Part shown: positions 18,945-26,426 of the stretch, one piece after another
How positions within the stretch are numbered: the first letter of the stretch is position 1
Layout of the letters: every line of letters begins with the position of its first letter
Assembly: GCA_009779675.1 (NCBI GenBank)
Contig: WRDS01000007.1
Location: forward strand, 1 to 36,563
Source: Coriobacteriia bacterium
GTDB taxonomy: Bacteria; Actinomycetota; Coriobacteriia; Anaerosomatales; PHET01
Direction: 5' to 3'
DNA: 36,563 bases
Notes under the pieces: model-generated
Seen by the model: only the letters and a program-made list of their open reading frames with translations
Told to the model about the DNA's origin: nothing
The model's database searches: none
Program-made: the position numbers and the translations under genes

Positions 18945-20194
18945 TGCCCGCTGCCCCTGAAGGAAACCGCCCTCCGAGCAGGGTCATAGTCCTTGACACC
19001 AACGTCCTTTTGGCAGATCCCAACTCGATCCTGTCGTTTCCAAGAGCCGAGGTAGTGATCCCTGAGGCGGTTCTCGGCGAGCTTGACAAGCTCAAAGTCG
19101 CCCGTGTCGACCCCGACCTGCGGTTCCGTGGCCGAGAGGTAAGCCGCATGCTCTTTGGGCTTTCCGAGGAGGGCTCGCTCATCGACGGAGTCGACCTGCC
19201 GGATGGCGGGTGGCTCCGTGTGGCCCCGCTAGACAGCGACGGCGGGCTTCCCGATGGGCTTTCAGTCCGAAACGCCGACGACCGCATATTGGCAACGGCC
19301 TACCAGGAGACGCAGGCGGCATTGCAGACAGTGGCGACCGCGCAGCAGGCATCGGCGGTATCATCGGCACCGGCAACACCGGCAGCACCGGCGGCGACGC
19401 AGGCGCAAGGCGGCCGCGTGGAGCTGCTTACCAACGACCTCAACATGCTTCTCAAGGCACAGGCCTTTGGCCTGAACGTCTCCCGGTACGGCGAGGAGAG
19501 CAAGGGAGGGTTTGTCCGCAGGTTCATTGTCAGACCGTTCCAGCGTTACAAGGTCCCGCTGGGCATCCTGGCTATCGCCCTCGGTGTCTTTGCGGCAGTG
19601 ATCGTGATCGTCAACACCGTGCAAAAAATCCCGACGGGGACAGATGTTATGCCACCAGGGTTTGAGAGCCTACTGAGCACAGAGCAGCAAGATGCCCTCC
19701 AGGCGCTGAAGACGCTTGAAGGCGACCCAGGGAATGCGAACGCGCTGCTAGCTATGGGCAACTTCTATTACGACACAGTCGCAACCGCACAGCAGGCCGG
19801 CAACCAGGCATCGGTGATCCAAAACAGCCGACAGGGCGTGGAGTATTACGAGAGGTTCCTTGCGCTCAGGTCTGACGACGGCGATGCACGCGCCGACATG
19901 GCCTCGCTCTTCTTTTATTCCGGGCAGACGGACAAGGCGATACAGCAGGTCGGAACCGTGCTTGAGCGCGATCCGGCGCATATAAACGCCAACTTCAACC
20001 TTGGCATATTCTATTGGCAGGGCCGTAGGGACCCCGAGGCGGCCCGCGATCAGATGAACCGGGTGATCGACCTCACGAAAGACGATCCCCAGCATCAGGC
20101 AACGGTCGAAAGGGCGTCTCACGTCCTTGAGCAGATCAGCGGCGAGATATCGGCAACAGGCACATCGAGCGAAGGCGGGATGAGTGGACACTGA
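18944..20194 (+). CDS. PIN-domain / transmembrane / TPR fusion protein
   Basis: The 416-residue product begins with a PhoH-type PIN ribonuclease domain (about 13-180): VIVLDTNVLL (Asp18), VLGELDKLK (Glu46), RNADDRILA (Asp112/113) and LLTNDLNML (Asp165). These supply the acidic residues expected for metal-dependent RNA cleavage. An Ala/Gln/Pro-rich insert (about 131-156) interrupts the PIN fold before the last strand. A basic patch and one transmembrane helix (about 205-227) follow, then TPR-like helical repeats (about 240-395) with ANALLAMGNFYYD and AHINANFNLGIFYW. The charge pattern predicts a cytoplasmic PIN domain and an extracytoplasmic TPR part. It overlaps the previous gene by TAATG and trxB by 11 bases. 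The domain calls are firm, the biological role is unknown. Confidence 0.85.
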   Translation: MPAAPEGNRPPSRVIVLDTNVLLADPNSILSFPRAEVVIPEAVLGELDKLKVARVDPDLRFRGREVSRMLFGLSEEGSLIDGVDLPDGGWLRVAPLDSDGGLPDGLSVRNADDRILATAYQETQAALQTVATAQQASAVSSAPATPAAPAATQAQGGRVELLTNDLNMLLKAQAFGLNVSRYGEESKGGFVRRFIVRPFQRYKVPLGILAIALGVFAAVIVIVNTVQKIPTGTDVMPPGFESLLSTEQQDALQALKTLEGDPGNANALLAMGNFYYDTVATAQQAGNQASVIQNSRQGVEYYERFLALRSDDGDARADMASLFFYSGQTDKAIQQVGTVLERDPAHINANFNLGIFYWQGRRDPEAARDQMNRVIDLTKDDPQHQATVERASHVLEQISGEISATGTSSEGGMSGH

Positions 20195-21131
20195 GCACAC
20201 CGGGATCGCAATCATCGGCGGAGGCCCGGCAGGGCTTACTGCAGCACTGTACGCTGCACGCGGCCGAGCAAAGACCACGGTCTTTGAGCGTGGCATCCCC
20301 GGAGGGCAGATCGTCACCACCGACCGGATAGAGAACTATCCCGGGTTTCCTGAAGGGCTTTCGGGAGCCGAGCTCGGCGATCTGATGGCGCGCCAGGCCG
20401 AAATACATGGTGCCATCATCAAGGGCTTCAACCCAGTCGAGGCCATCGAGGCAGCTGACGGGCACTTCACGGTCGTCAGCGAAGAGGGGGTCTTTCTGGC
20501 CGATGCGGTTATCCTCGCAACGGGAACGACCCCGCGCAAGTTGGGTATCCCCGGAGAGGCCGAATTCACCGGCAGGGGTGTCTCATGGTGTGCGACCTGC
20601 GACGGTGCGCTCTACCGGGACAAGGAGGTCTGCGTCATAGGCGGAGGGGATGCCGCCGTCGAAGAGGCCATGTTCCTCACCAGGTTTGCAAGCCAAGTCC
20701 ACCTCATCCACCGCCGAGACGCACTGCGTGCAACGAAGTGCCTCCAGGAGCGGGCATTCCTGAACGACAAGATCAAAATACACTGGAACCGAGTCGTTAC
20801 CGAGGTGATCGGTGCTAACGACAAGGTCTCGGCAGTGCGGCTTGCTTCCACCTCCGGTGAGCCTGAAGAGATACTTCCGCTCGCAGGGGTATTCATATTT
20901 GCGGGGATCATCCCCGCCAGCGAGCTGGTGGAAAACATCGTAGAACTGGGCGGCATGGGGTACGTGAGCGCCGACGTCTACGGAAAGACCTCCGTCCCAG
21001 GCCTATTCGCAGCAGGCGATGTGGCCAGCTTTGGGCTAAAACAGGTGATAACCGCAGCATCAAAAGGTGCCCAAGCGGCATTCGAAGCGCTAAAGTACCT
21101 TGATGAGGACACTGCCACACGCTCTAAATGA
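20184..21131 (+). CDS. trxB: Thioredoxin reductase
   Basis: This flavoenzyme passes electrons from NADPH to thioredoxin. The 315-residue protein, the usual length, has the FAD-binding GGGPAGLTAA, the redox-active CATC in WCATCDGALY, the NADPH-binding GGGDAAVEEA with following HRRD, and the C-terminal FAD segment LFAAGDVA. The GTG start lies 11 bases inside the end of the PIN-TPR gene. It is followed 72 bases later by trxA, so the pair forms a complete thioredoxin system. Its position behind membrane and exported proteins suggests one transcript, but that is inferred from spacing. Confidence 0.96.
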   Translation: MDTEHTGIAIIGGGPAGLTAALYAARGRAKTTVFERGIPGGQIVTTDRIENYPGFPEGLSGAELGDLMARQAEIHGAIIKGFNPVEAIEAADGHFTVVSEEGVFLADAVILATGTTPRKLGIPGEAEFTGRGVSWCATCDGALYRDKEVCVIGGGDAAVEEAMFLTRFASQVHLIHRRDALRATKCLQERAFLNDKIKIHWNRVVTEVIGANDKVSAVRLASTSGEPEEILPLAGVFIFAGIIPASELVENIVELGGMGYVSADVYGKTSVPGLFAAGDVASFGLKQVITAASKGAQAAFEALKYLDEDTATRSK

Positions 21132-21183
21132 CGCACGCTCTACATAACGTTCTGCATAGACACTGCCGCACGCCCTACATAAC
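21108..21183. repeat. 25-bp direct duplication at the end of trxB
   Basis: A 25-base segment covering the last codons of trxB (21108-21132, starting GACACTGCC) recurs with a few changes at 21159-21183 in the trxB-trxA gap. A related shorter copy of the CACGCTCTA part lies at about 21133-21147. It looks like local tandem duplication of the gene end. Confidence 0.75.
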
Positions 21184-21203
21184 AGTATGGAAAGGAGATT
21201 CGG

Positions 21204-21527
21204 ATGGCTGACCTGGCACATGTCACAGACGCTGATTTCGCAAGCCTAGTGGAGGGCTCCGCAAAGCCGTTCCTGCTCGACTTCTGGGCACCATGGTGCG
21301 GCCCCTGCCGCATGATGGAGCCTGTGCTCAAAGAAGTAGCCGCCGAGACCGAAGCGATATCGGTCGGCAAGCTCAATGTCGATGAGAACCCCGGGACGGC
21401 CACTCGGTTCGATATCCTGTCCATTCCAACGCTGCTTGTCTTCAAAGATGGCCAGGCCGTCAAGAAGATCGTAGGGGTACGCTCGAAAAAACAGCTCCTC
21501 GAAGAGATCGCCCCCTGGACGGCCTAG
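21204..21527 (+). CDS. trxA: Thioredoxin
   Basis: The 107-residue protein is a standard cytoplasmic thioredoxin with the WCGPC active site (about 31-35), a preceding FLLDFWAP strand and the cis-proline segment SIPTLLVFKDG. It would be reduced by the adjacent TrxB and serve ribonucleotide reductase and protein disulfides. AAAGGAG lies about 6 bases before the ATG. No unusual residues are visible. Confidence 0.97.
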   Translation: MADLAHVTDADFASLVEGSAKPFLLDFWAPWCGPCRMMEPVLKEVAAETEAISVGKLNVDENPGTATRFDILSIPTLLVFKDGQAVKKIVGVRSKKQLLEEIAPWTA

Positions 21528-21656
21528 GGCTCTTCGTCTAGGGCTCCGTCTCAGGCAGGGTTCGTTCTTAGGGTGGGGCTCCGTCTCAGAGCTTTGTCTT
21601 CGTCTAGGGCTTTTTCGGAAGACCCCGCTGAAGGGATTCATTGAAGGGATTGCAAA
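21528..21656. repeat. Repeat-rich gap between trxA and a small gene
   Basis: The gap contains paired short direct repeats: CTTCGTCTAGGGCT at about 21532 and 21600, GGGCTCCGTCTCAG at about 21540 and 21576, and GAAGGGATT twice near 21632-21653. The last copy supplies the ribosome site of the next gene. No other feature is seen. Confidence 0.7.
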
Positions 21657-21908
21657 ATGTGCACAAAAGGCGTCAACGCCGAGCAGCTCAAGCTGATGAT
21701 CGCCCAGGCAAATGATTCGCTTGCCCTCACCCGGCAGTGGCTGGAGCAGATCCGCCATATGGCCGGCCATGCCGACTTGGATGAGACCGGTGCCGAGATC
21801 GCCCAGGCATCCGCACTCCTTAATGAGGCGCGCACGAGGCTTGAGGGTGCTGCTGCTGCCGCTGAGGGCCAACCGGTGGACTCGGAAGTCCAGGTCGAGC
21901 TTGTTTAA
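21657..21908 (+). CDS. Small helical protein, function unknown
   Basis: The 83-residue product is hydrophilic and predicted mostly helical, with heptad-like spacing (QLKLMIAQANDSLAL, EIAQASALLNEARTRL) and an acidic/Ala-rich tail. No signal peptide, cysteine motif or known domain is seen. AAGGG lies about 8 bases before the ATG, which supports a real start. It may be the last gene of the trxB-trxA run. Its stop overlaps the stop of the convergent nikMN gene within TTAA. Confidence 0.6.
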   Translation: MCTKGVNAEQLKLMIAQANDSLALTRQWLEQIRHMAGHADLDETGAEIAQASALLNEARTRLEGAAAAAEGQPVDSEVQVELV

Positions 21909-23026
21909 AGCACCTTGACCGGCGTTTTGCCCGAAGGTGCCCTTTGTTTGAGCACGAATCCCACGCCCATGGTCAGCGCGAGGACGATGCCAGCACCAAC
22001 GAGTCCCGATGTACTCGCGCCTGGGTCGACATTCGGCCACGCTGGCTCGCGTTCTGATCCTTCAGACCCCGGCTCTTCGCGCCCCGGCCCCTCAACAGGC
22101 TCCACGACATGTCCGGGCGCAGCATTCTTAGGTGCGTTGTCCCCGGGCACAGGAAACCCATAATCGGGCAAGACGGCAGTCCTCCCTTGAAGATTGGCAA
22201 GGAACGCATGGAGCGGCCCTTCTACATGGATGTCTGTCGTGCCTGTGATCCGCTCGATCGACCACTCAAGACCGTCGGCATGACTCGACGCAAACCATGA
22301 GATGCCTGCTCCCGCAACCACCGCGGCAACAATGAGGCTCGCGAGCACCGTTTTAAGACGCAGCCCCGCAACCGACAGCCGCGACGCGGTGCGCTCAAGC
22401 AGCTCGGGCTGCGCTCGAAGGACAAACATCGCCACGCCCGCAGTGACAAGGCCCTCGACAACGCCGATAGCAAGATGTATCGGCTGCATCAGCATTGCAA
22501 ATGCCGAGAACGGCAGCAAGCTGACACCGGAGCGCGCGGTCTCAAGCACAACGCCGAATGCGCCGAGCTGAAGCGCGACAACCGCACCAAGGACACTGCC
22601 GACAAGTACTTTTAGGGGTGTGGGCCTTGATCCAACAATCTGTTTGTATATGAGCGGGAAGGCAAGGAACGCCGGCCAGAAACCCAGATTGAATATATTG
22701 CATCCAAGGGCAAGTAGGCCCCCGTCGGCAAAGAACAGGGCCTGGACCGTCAGGATAGAGGCCATCACTAAGAAGGCGGCCTCCGGGCCAAGCAAAAGCG
22801 CCAGTATCAGCCCGCCCCCTATGTGGCCACTTGACCCAGTTCCCGGAATGGTGAAGTTAAGCATCTGTCCGGCGAAGACGAAGGCACCTGCAACCCCCAT
22901 GAGGGGAATCTTTGCGGGGTCGTCCTCCTCCCGGATCCTCTTGGCGCAATACGCGGTGGTTGCTGCAGCCGTCACCCACATTGCCCCGCCCACGGTCGGC
23001 GAGATGAGTGCGTCTGACATGTGCAT
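21905..23026 (-). CDS. nikMN: Nickel ECF transporter substrate-binding component NikMN (CbiM-CbiN-like fusion)
   Basis: This 373-residue membrane protein is the metal-capturing S component of a group I energy-coupling-factor transporter. The start giving MHMSDALISP is chosen: in NikM/CbiM proteins the free N-terminal Met1-His2 chelates the metal, and GGGAGGA lies 3 bases upstream. The CbiM part (about 1-210) has several transmembrane helices and the conserved GTGSSGHIGGGL with the third metal ligand His. The C-terminal part has two further helices around an extracytoplasmic acidic, Pro/Glu-rich loop, as in NikN/CbiN. Nickel rather than cobalt is inferred from NikR and hyp genes nearby. It is transcribed away from nikR-nikQ-nikO, separated by an island of CWB2 genes and IS debris. 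Confidence 0.9.
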   Translation of the reverse strand: MHMSDALISPTVGGAMWVTAAATTAYCAKRIREEDDPAKIPLMGVAGAFVFAGQMLNFTIPGTGSSGHIGGGLILALLLGPEAAFLVMASILTVQALFFADGGLLALGCNIFNLGFWPAFLAFPLIYKQIVGSRPTPLKVLVGSVLGAVVALQLGAFGVVLETARSGVSLLPFSAFAMLMQPIHLAIGVVEGLVTAGVAMFVLRAQPELLERTASRLSVAGLRLKTVLASLIVAAVVAGAGISWFASSHADGLEWSIERITGTTDIHVEGPLHAFLANLQGRTAVLPDYGFPVPGDNAPKNAAPGHVVEPVEGPGREEPGSEGSEREPAWPNVDPGASTSGLVGAGIVLALTMGVGFVLKQRAPSGKTPVKVL

Positions 23027-23133
23027 GCGTCCTCCCGGGTCGCTTAAAGGTGGTGTCACGCAGCTCGCCAGCTCGCCAGTTCTGTTATTGCGACAGCTGT
23101 TACGCCAGCTTTTGCGCATCAGATCATTCAATA

Positions 23134-23198
23134 GTGCTACAAAACAAAATATCGTGTTACTACATGATGACGATATATGATTCCGTAACACAAAGCAA
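23134..23198 (-). promoter_or_regulatory. Candidate nikMN promoter with NikR-like half-sites
   Basis: On the minus strand TTGCTT (23198-23193) and TATCGT (23175-23170) are 17 bases apart. The inverted pair GTGTTAC (23154-23160) / GTAACAC (23185-23191) brackets this promoter with a 24-base spacer, and a third half-site GTGCTAC lies at 23134-23140, 13 bases from the middle one. The 7-mers match NikR half-sites, but the spacing differs from the 13-14 expected. Confidence 0.55.
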
Positions 23199-23288
23199 GG
23201 CTCACTTTCGCGGGCATTTCTTAATGAGGCACTACGGGCTCAGGCAACGAATTCGTGCACGACCTGCGCGCCGAACGCACCTACAGCT

Positions 23289-23324
23289 GTGGGCTGCAGC
23301 TCCACACTTGGAGTCACAGCCCAC
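23289..23324. other. Hairpin downstream of the CxxCH-CWB2 gene
   Basis: GTGGGCTG (23289-23296) pairs with CAGCCCAC (23317-23324), with a second inner stem CTCC/GGAG. It lies just beyond the stop of the minus-strand CWB2 gene and could act as a terminator or mRNA end, but no U-tract follows on either strand. Confidence 0.5.
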
Positions 23325-23352
23325 GCTTGATCACGCTTAGAAAGCAAAACTC

Positions 23353-24711
23353 CTACAGCAAAAGATCCTCCAGCTCATGCTTGACATCATCAGAAAGCAC
23401 GTTTGCCCCGCCAAAGAGCTGGATGTCTGGCGTGATGCCGGAGTACGTGCTCGGCAAGTAGCTGACCCAGACCGGCGAAAGGACATGGGGGGTGGTGAGC
23501 ACAAGAATGCCGCCACGCTCGCCGGTTGCGACCCCACCGGCAAGGGCATCAGGGAAGTTCAGCCCTGTCGCAACCCCGATGAAGCCCTTGCCCGCAAGGG
23601 AGTTATCAAGCGCGTAGGCGGCGACCTTTTGTGCGGTTCCGTAACGGTCGGTGCCCCCAAGGCGCCTGACGGTCGGGTTCGTGGAAAGGCCTTTCACGAT
23701 CGCCTCCACGCCTGTTGAGACCGCAGCATCAGAGCCGGTGATGGTCACATCGTTGATGCCTAGGCTTTGGATGACATCTGTCGCATACGTCGGGAACAGC
23801 GCCGAGCGGGTCAGTATCACCGGGTACTTGTTTATGTAGGCCACAGGCGATGCCGAGAGGCCATCTGCAAAGTTATCACCCCGGGCCAAGAATGCCTTTT
23901 TGGCAAAGGACGAGCCCTCAAGGAACGCCACCTTGCGCGCAACAAGGGCGCTCGTCTCGTAACGGTCATAGCCGCCGATGCGTTCTACTTCGAGGCTTTC
24001 GCTCGTAAGGCTGTTTGCCACGTTCGCAGAGATGGCTGCCGTGGAGCCCATAATGTAGACCTTGTCGGCACCTAGACGCTCTATCTCATCCAAGACACCC
24101 GGGCTTAGCACATCCTTCCTCGTCAGCAGGAGCGGGGCCCTCTCCGAGCCTGCAAGCGCACTTGCCGAGAGTGCGTCAGCAAAGTCCATGCTGGTGGCAA
24201 GTATGACCGCATCCGCAGACGGGAAGTTCTCCCTGCTTATCTCGATCGCAGTCTCGATACGATCCTTGCCAGGAGGCCGAGTGACCTGACCGCCTTCTTC
24301 TCTGATCTTGTGGCAATCTTTGCAATCGTAGTCGGTGATGTAGCCGTGGTTCTCAGGTGCCTTATCGTCACGCCCGATCTCAAAGGCCTCTGCGATACGG
24401 TGACACCCCTCGTCCGTGCAACCCTCGACACGTACTGGATACCGGTTACCATGGCACGGGCCACACTCGACGGTGTCGCTTGCACTGTAATTATTACCGA
24501 TCGACTTATGGTGATGATCCTTGATATCCGACGTGATCGGCTTGTCACTCGTGTCAGGCTCGGGGTCGTCGTCAGCAAGACGGCATATTCCTTGAGGGCT
24601 GCCAGCGAACGCCGCTACCGGCACAGCGCCAAGGATAAGCGCCAGACAAAGTACCGCCGAGAGACGCACCCGCCACTTTGCCGCCATTGTCTTTTGGAGA
24701 GTTTGATCCAT
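23353..24711 (-). CDS. Exported CWB2 wall-binding protein with cytochrome c-type haem motifs
   Basis: The 452-residue product has a signal peptide (about 10-37), a small Cys/His-rich domain (about 60-140) and three CWB2 repeats (about 148-452). The small domain contains CGPCH (83-87) and CKDCH (130-134), the CxxCH motif of covalent c-type haem attachment, and CTDEGCH (98-104), a CX4CH variant. Extra histidines (DHHHK near 66, NHG near 111) could be distal ligands. The start is fixed by GAGGAGG 7 bases before the ATG at 24711. The CWB2 half has all three repeats with RYETS/RYGTA and FADALS/FADGLS/FPDALAGG signatures. A wall-attached two- or three-haem cytochrome is the simplest reading; a zinc-binding role for the cysteines is the alternative. 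Confidence 0.88.
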   Translation of the reverse strand: MDQTLQKTMAAKWRVRLSAVLCLALILGAVPVAAFAGSPQGICRLADDDPEPDTSDKPITSDIKDHHHKSIGNNYSASDTVECGPCHGNRYPVRVEGCTDEGCHRIAEAFEIGRDDKAPENHGYITDYDCKDCHKIREEGGQVTRPPGKDRIETAIEISRENFPSADAVILATSMDFADALSASALAGSERAPLLLTRKDVLSPGVLDEIERLGADKVYIMGSTAAISANVANSLTSESLEVERIGGYDRYETSALVARKVAFLEGSSFAKKAFLARGDNFADGLSASPVAYINKYPVILTRSALFPTYATDVIQSLGINDVTITGSDAAVSTGVEAIVKGLSTNPTVRRLGGTDRYGTAQKVAAYALDNSLAGKGFIGVATGLNFPDALAGGVATGERGGILVLTTPHVLSPVWVSYLPSTYSGITPDIQLFGGANVLSDDVKHELEDLLL

Positions 24712-24805
24712 ACGGCTTCCTCCTCTGTTCGTAAGTTGGCTCACATAAAATTCCGTTCCTAAAGGATACCTTCCAAGGTGTGGAATGCAAAATGATGGAC
24801 CGGCC

Positions 24806-25418
24806 TTACAGCAGAAGCTCTTCCAGCTTGTTCATAACGTTGTCGGAGAGCACATTGCTCCCGCCATAGAGCTGGATGTCGGGCTTGGTGCTCCCATACG
24901 CGCCGGGCAGGTAGTTGACCCAGTTGCCTGAGAGCGCGTCAGGGGCGGTGAGGATGATTATGCCCCCACGCTCGCCGGTGGCGATACCGCCTGCAAGGGC
25001 ATCAGGGAAGTTCAGCCCTGTCGCCACGCCGATGAAGCCCTTGGTCGCTAGGGGGTCGTCGAGCGCGTGCTCGGCGATCCTCTGCGCGGTCGCGTAGCGG
25101 TCAGCACCTGCCACACGCCTGACCGTAGGGTGCGTGTCAAGGGCGCGCACCTCTGCCTCGACGGCAGCAGATACCGCAGCCGTGGAGCCGAGTATGGTGA
25201 CGTCATCGATCTCCAGGAACTCGATGGCGTCTGCCGCGTCCCAGGGAAGCGAGGCGGGGCGGGTGAGGATGACCAGCACCTTGTTCCTGTATGCGAGCGG
25301 GGACGCCGCAAGCCCGTCGGCGAAGTTGTCGCCGCAGGCGAGGAACGCCTTCTTAGAAAAGCCTGTGCCCCCTATCTCCTCGAGTTCGGCTACCGCGAAG
25401 GCGAGCGCCCTGTTGTGC
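24806..25418 (-). pseudogene. 5'-truncated CWB2 surface-protein gene
   Basis: From the stop at 24806 up to about 25418 the minus strand encodes the last two CWB2 repeats (FADGLAASPLAY, VTILGSTAAVS, RYATAQRIAEHAL, FPDALAGGIATGERGG) and ends in LEELLL like its upstream neighbour. The signal peptide, any N-terminal domain and the first CWB2 repeat are missing. Further upstream the open frame continues to 25573 only as the antisense of an IS3-family transposase. The junction therefore marks where the insertion sequence removed the 5' part. It is a tandem paralogue of the 23353-24711 gene and is probably not exported. Confidence 0.85.
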
Positions 25419-25717
25419 ATAGCGACCAAGGGTGCCATTACCGTTGGCCCGGCTGGATCAAGAGGATGGAGGCGGCCGGCCTCTTGCGCTCGATGTCTAA
25501 GGAAGGCTGTTGCCCAGACAACGCGGCCTGCGAGGAGCTGTTCGGCAGGATCAAGAACGAGATGTTTTAGCACCGGTCATGGAGAGGAGTTGGCATCGAG
25601 GAGTTCATCACCATCCTTGACAACTACCTGCATTGGTACAATGAGGGCAGGACCAAGGAATCGCTTGGCTATCTAAGCCCTGTGCAATACAGGCAAAGCC
25701 TTGGCTTGGCGGCTTAA
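25400..25717 (+). pseudogene. IS3-family transposase, C-terminal remnant with internal stop
   Basis: The plus-strand frame encodes the end of an IS3-family (IS150-like) DDE transposase: PVVHSDQGCHYRW with the second catalytic Asp, NAACEELFGRIKNEMF with the catalytic Glu, then a TAG at 25568-25570 where the family normally has Tyr. In the same frame it continues with LDNYLHWYNEGRTKESLGYLSP to a TAA at 25715-25717. The first catalytic Asp and the whole N-terminus are absent. It is a dead fragment that truncates the adjacent CWB2 gene. Confidence 0.88.
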
Positions 25718-25721
25718 CGCG

Positions 25722-25747
25722 AGTCCAGAAAAACGTCCGCATCCCCA
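25722..25747 (+). repeat. Probable right terminal repeat of the IS3-family remnant
   Basis: Directly after the transposase stop lies AGTCCAGAAAAACGTCCGCA and a short C/A-rich continuation. IS3-family elements of this type end in similar sequences. The left end is lost, so the inverted repeat cannot be verified. Confidence 0.5.
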
Positions 25748-25844
25748 AACAAACAAATCCATCTTGAACGACATTCATACGCAAGACAACACGGACATCG
25801 ACTGTTCCTCGGCATAGCACAATATTTCATTTTCATCACTGTTG

Positions 25845-25872
25845 GTGCTACAATTAATAAAATTAGTAGCAC
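25845..25872 (+). promoter_or_regulatory. NikR operator upstream of the nik-hyp operon
   Basis: GTGCTAC (25845-25851) and GTAGCAC (25866-25872) form a perfect 7-bp inverted repeat with a 14-base A+T-only spacer. This matches the GTGTTAC-N13/14-GTAACAC form of NikR site known from several non-enteric bacteria. A -10-like TACAAT (25849-25854) lies within it, so bound NikR would block RNA polymerase. NikR itself is the next gene. Confidence 0.75.
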
Positions 25873-26002
25873 GCGCACGACCGCGCATCAGGCCGATATT
25901 AGGATGCCGTATCAGGATATCGGCATCAGGGCCTATATATTTGAACGCGTAGGGCACGCATGCGGCCACTCGGCAGGGAACCTATTCGTGAAGGAGCAGA
26001 TC

Positions 26003-26422
26003 GTGGGAGGAATCGTAAGGTTTGGCGTATCGGCTGATGAGCGGCTTCTTGAGCGCTTTGACGAGCTGCTTGTCCGCAAAGGATATGTGAACCGGTCTGA
26101 GGCCGTGCGCGACCTGATCAGGTCGGCGCTCGTTGAGGATGAGTGGTCCTCGGAGACCGTCGTCGCCGTTGGCACTGTGACGCTGGTCTATGACCACCAT
26201 GCAAGCGACCTGACCGAGCGGCTTACCGACCACCAGCACAGGCACCACGAGACGATCCTGTCCACCCTGCACATCCATCTTGATCACCATAACTGTCTTG
26301 AGGTGATCGTGCTCAAAGGCCCGGCCTTCAAGATCAAGCAGCTTGCTGACACGCTGATTGGCACCAAAGGGGTCAAGCACGGCAAGTTTGCGGCAAGCAC
26401 AACAGGCAGAGCCCTGGTCTGA
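26003..26422 (+). CDS. nikR: Nickel-responsive transcriptional regulator NikR
   Basis: NikR is a ribbon-helix-helix repressor that binds DNA when loaded with Ni(II). The GTG at 26003 is preceded by GAAGGAG with a 6-base gap and gives 139 residues, the normal family length; longer in-frame starts are rejected. The N-terminal RHH (VRFGVSADERLLERFD, NRSEAVRDLIR) is followed by the ACT-like metal domain with the nickel ligands in LVYDHH, LHIHLDHHNC and the conserved Cys. It probably represses its own operon through the site at 25845-25872 and possibly nikMN. Confidence 0.95.
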   Translation: MGGIVRFGVSADERLLERFDELLVRKGYVNRSEAVRDLIRSALVEDEWSSETVVAVGTVTLVYDHHASDLTERLTDHQHRHHETILSTLHIHLDHHNCLEVIVLKGPAFKIKQLADTLIGTKGVKHGKFAASTTGRALV

Positions 26423-26426
26423 GCAC

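Noticed and set aside
13797-24711. Search for sortase sorting signals (LPxTG/LAxTG) in the exported proteins
   Set aside because: None of the exported proteins here ends with such a motif plus helix and basic tail, so no sortase substrate is claimed in the window.
25419-25573. N-terminal extension of the 24806 CWB2 frame
   Set aside because: This part is the exact antisense of an IS3-family transposase fragment and has no signal peptide.
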